This document shows positions 5,583-6,503 of a stretch of 6,503 bases of DNA, one piece after another. Position numbers and translations under genes: made by a program. The stretch is from Vulcanimicrobiota bacterium. GTDB lineage: Bacteria > Vulcanimicrobiota > Vulcanimicrobiia > Vulcanimicrobiales > Vulcanimicrobiaceae. Positions within the stretch are counted from its first letter, which is position 1. Each line of letters opens with the position of its first letter. Under the pieces are notes generated by a model. That model searched no databases. It was given only the letters and a program-made list of their open reading frames with translations, and was not told the origin of the DNA. Location: contig JASHXG010000126.1 in NCBI GenBank assembly GCA_030043675.1, positions 1-6,503 of the forward strand. Direction: 5' to 3'.

Positions 5583-6503
5583 ATGCCCTGGTTCAATGCA
5601 GCCGTCTTCCTCATGGTGCTGCTCTTGGCAGCCGCACCGCTGGCGCGCTACATGCAGCGGCTCTTCGAGGCGCCGGTGCGATGGCGAGCTGAAGCCGTTC
5701 TCTACCGATGGTGCGGGATCGATCCCGAGCACGAGATGGGATGGGCCGAGTACACCGTTGCCGCGCTCGCTCTCTCACTTGTCGCCACCCTCGCCGGCTA
5801 CGCCATCATGCGCACGCAGCAGTGGCACGGGTCATTCTTCAATCCGCAAGGATTTTCGAACGTCGATCCGTGGATCGCCTGGAACACTGCGGTCAGCTTC
5901 GTCACCACCACCGACTGGCAGTTCTACGGCGGCGAGAACACGATGAGCTACCTCTCGCAGATGGGGGCGCTGGCGTGGTTGAACTTCGTCGCCGGGGCGA
6001 TTGGTTTGGCCGCGGGCGTGGCGGTGATTCGCGGATTCGCCCGTAAGAATGCCGCGACGCTCGGTAATTTTTGGGTCGATTGCACGCGCAGTCTGTACGG
6101 CGTGTTGCTGCCCCTCTGCGTGCTCTTCGGGCTGCTCTATGCGTCGCAAGGCATCCCTCAAAACTTTTCGCGCTATCTCACGGCAGTCAACGCGCAGGGC
6201 TTCACGCAGAGCATTACCGGCGGCCCGATGGCATCTCAAGAGGCACCCAAGCTGCTAGGCGGCAACGGTGGGGGGTTCGTCGGCGCCAACTCGGCGTCGC
6301 CGAACGAGAACCCCGACGGCATTACGAACCTATTCGAGCTGCTTGCGATCTGGCTGATCCCGGCGGCCTTTCCGCTGCTTTTCGGGCGGATGACGGGGCA
6401 GCAACGCGCGGGGCGAGCGCTGCTCGTAACGATGCTGATCCTCGGCGTCGGTTCGTTTGCGGGAGCCCAGCTCGCGGAACAGGCAGGCAACCCGATCGTG
6501 CAC
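5583..6503 (+). CDS. kdpA: Second, divergent KdpA-like potassium-transporting ATPase subunit A (partial, C-terminus off the right edge)
   Basis: The 307 codons visible read as KdpA throughout: a first helix after MPWFNAAVFLMVLLLAA, the block YRWCGIDPEHEMGW, AWNTAVSF, SYLSQMGALAW, TLGNFWVD, GFTQSITGGPMASQE and AEQAGNPIVH, all aligning with the canonical copy at 1231-2931. It differs at the filter loops. Loop 1 is TTTDWQ (108-113) where the canonical copy has TNTNWQ, though the Gln equivalent to E. coli Gln116 is kept. Loop 2 is LGGNGGGF (225-232) instead of LGTNGGGF, followed by GANSASPNENPDGITN instead of NANSSSPNENPTPLTN. The N-terminus is slightly shorter before the YR.CG block. No kdpF-like or 28-aa ORF precedes it; the gene starts almost at the proposed transcription start, with no Shine-Dalgarno. 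Loops 3 and 4 and any partner kdpB/kdpC are outside the window. It is probably a paralogous Kdp system with altered ion binding, or a regulatory or low-affinity variant. Confidence 0.93.
   Translation, partial: MPWFNAAVFLMVLLLAAAPLARYMQRLFEAPVRWRAEAVLYRWCGIDPEHEMGWAEYTVAALALSLVATLAGYAIMRTQQWHGSFFNPQGFSNVDPWIAWNTAVSFVTTTDWQFYGGENTMSYLSQMGALAWLNFVAGAIGLAAGVAVIRGFARKNAATLGNFWVDCTRSLYGVLLPLCVLFGLLYASQGIPQNFSRYLTAVNAQGFTQSITGGPMASQEAPKLLGGNGGGFVGANSASPNENPDGITNLFELLAIWLIPAAFPLLFGRMTGQQRAGRALLVTMLILGVGSFAGAQLAEQAGNPIVH

Overview
The window is GC-rich, gene-dense bacterial DNA devoted almost entirely to potassium uptake. It carries two outer-membrane beta-barrel genes, so the host has an outer membrane. 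Two mature N-termini begin with Ser/Pro/Ala-rich linkers (QSTPSPSPAP, QSPAPSPTPAPAS) directly after the signal peptide. I associate that style with uncultured phyla such as Candidatus Eremiobacterota/WPS-2, but this is recall and low confidence; no marker gene is present to place the organism.

Layout. On the minus strand, reading from right to left: a signal-peptide-bearing OmpL/BBP2-type porin (5477-4047); a second, smaller beta-barrel protein (about 4040-3198) whose start codon is not canonical; a 79-bp gap holding a promoter-like region; a 28-residue membrane peptide (3118-3032); kdpF (3027-2938, TTG start); kdpA (2931-1231); and the first 405 codons of kdpB (1216 to beyond the left edge). 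On the plus strand, from 5583 to beyond the right edge, lies the start of a second and clearly different kdpA (kdpA2), divergent from the porin gene across a 105-bp intergenic region.

How the parts fit. KdpFAB(C) is the inner-membrane high-affinity K+-importing P-type ATPase: KdpA binds and conducts K+, KdpB hydrolyses ATP and KdpF stabilises the complex. The two barrels upstream on the same strand could supply the outer-membrane step. A 24-bp element occurs identically at 3153-3176 (upstream of the 28-aa ORF/kdpFAB) and at 5510-5533 (between porin and kdpA2). Its core is the dyad CGGATnATCCG. A related half-module (ATCCGTTnGGnnGCTGnC) faces each of three proposed promoters at the same distance from its -35-like hexamer. 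This suggests one regulator switching all three transcription units together.

Most notable: (1) the shared dyad operator/promoter module; (2) KdpA2, whose first two selectivity-filter loops depart from canonical KdpA (NTN replaced by TTD, TNG replaced by GNG); (3) the tiny membrane ORF ahead of kdpF; (4) the barrel gene with no ATG/GTG/TTG between the porin stop and its own signal peptide; (5) -10-like elements only 9-11 nt from the start codons, suggesting near-leaderless mRNAs. The only non-coding stretches are the two short intergenic regions (3119-3197 and 5478-5582), both described below; no RNA gene, mobile element or CRISPR was seen.
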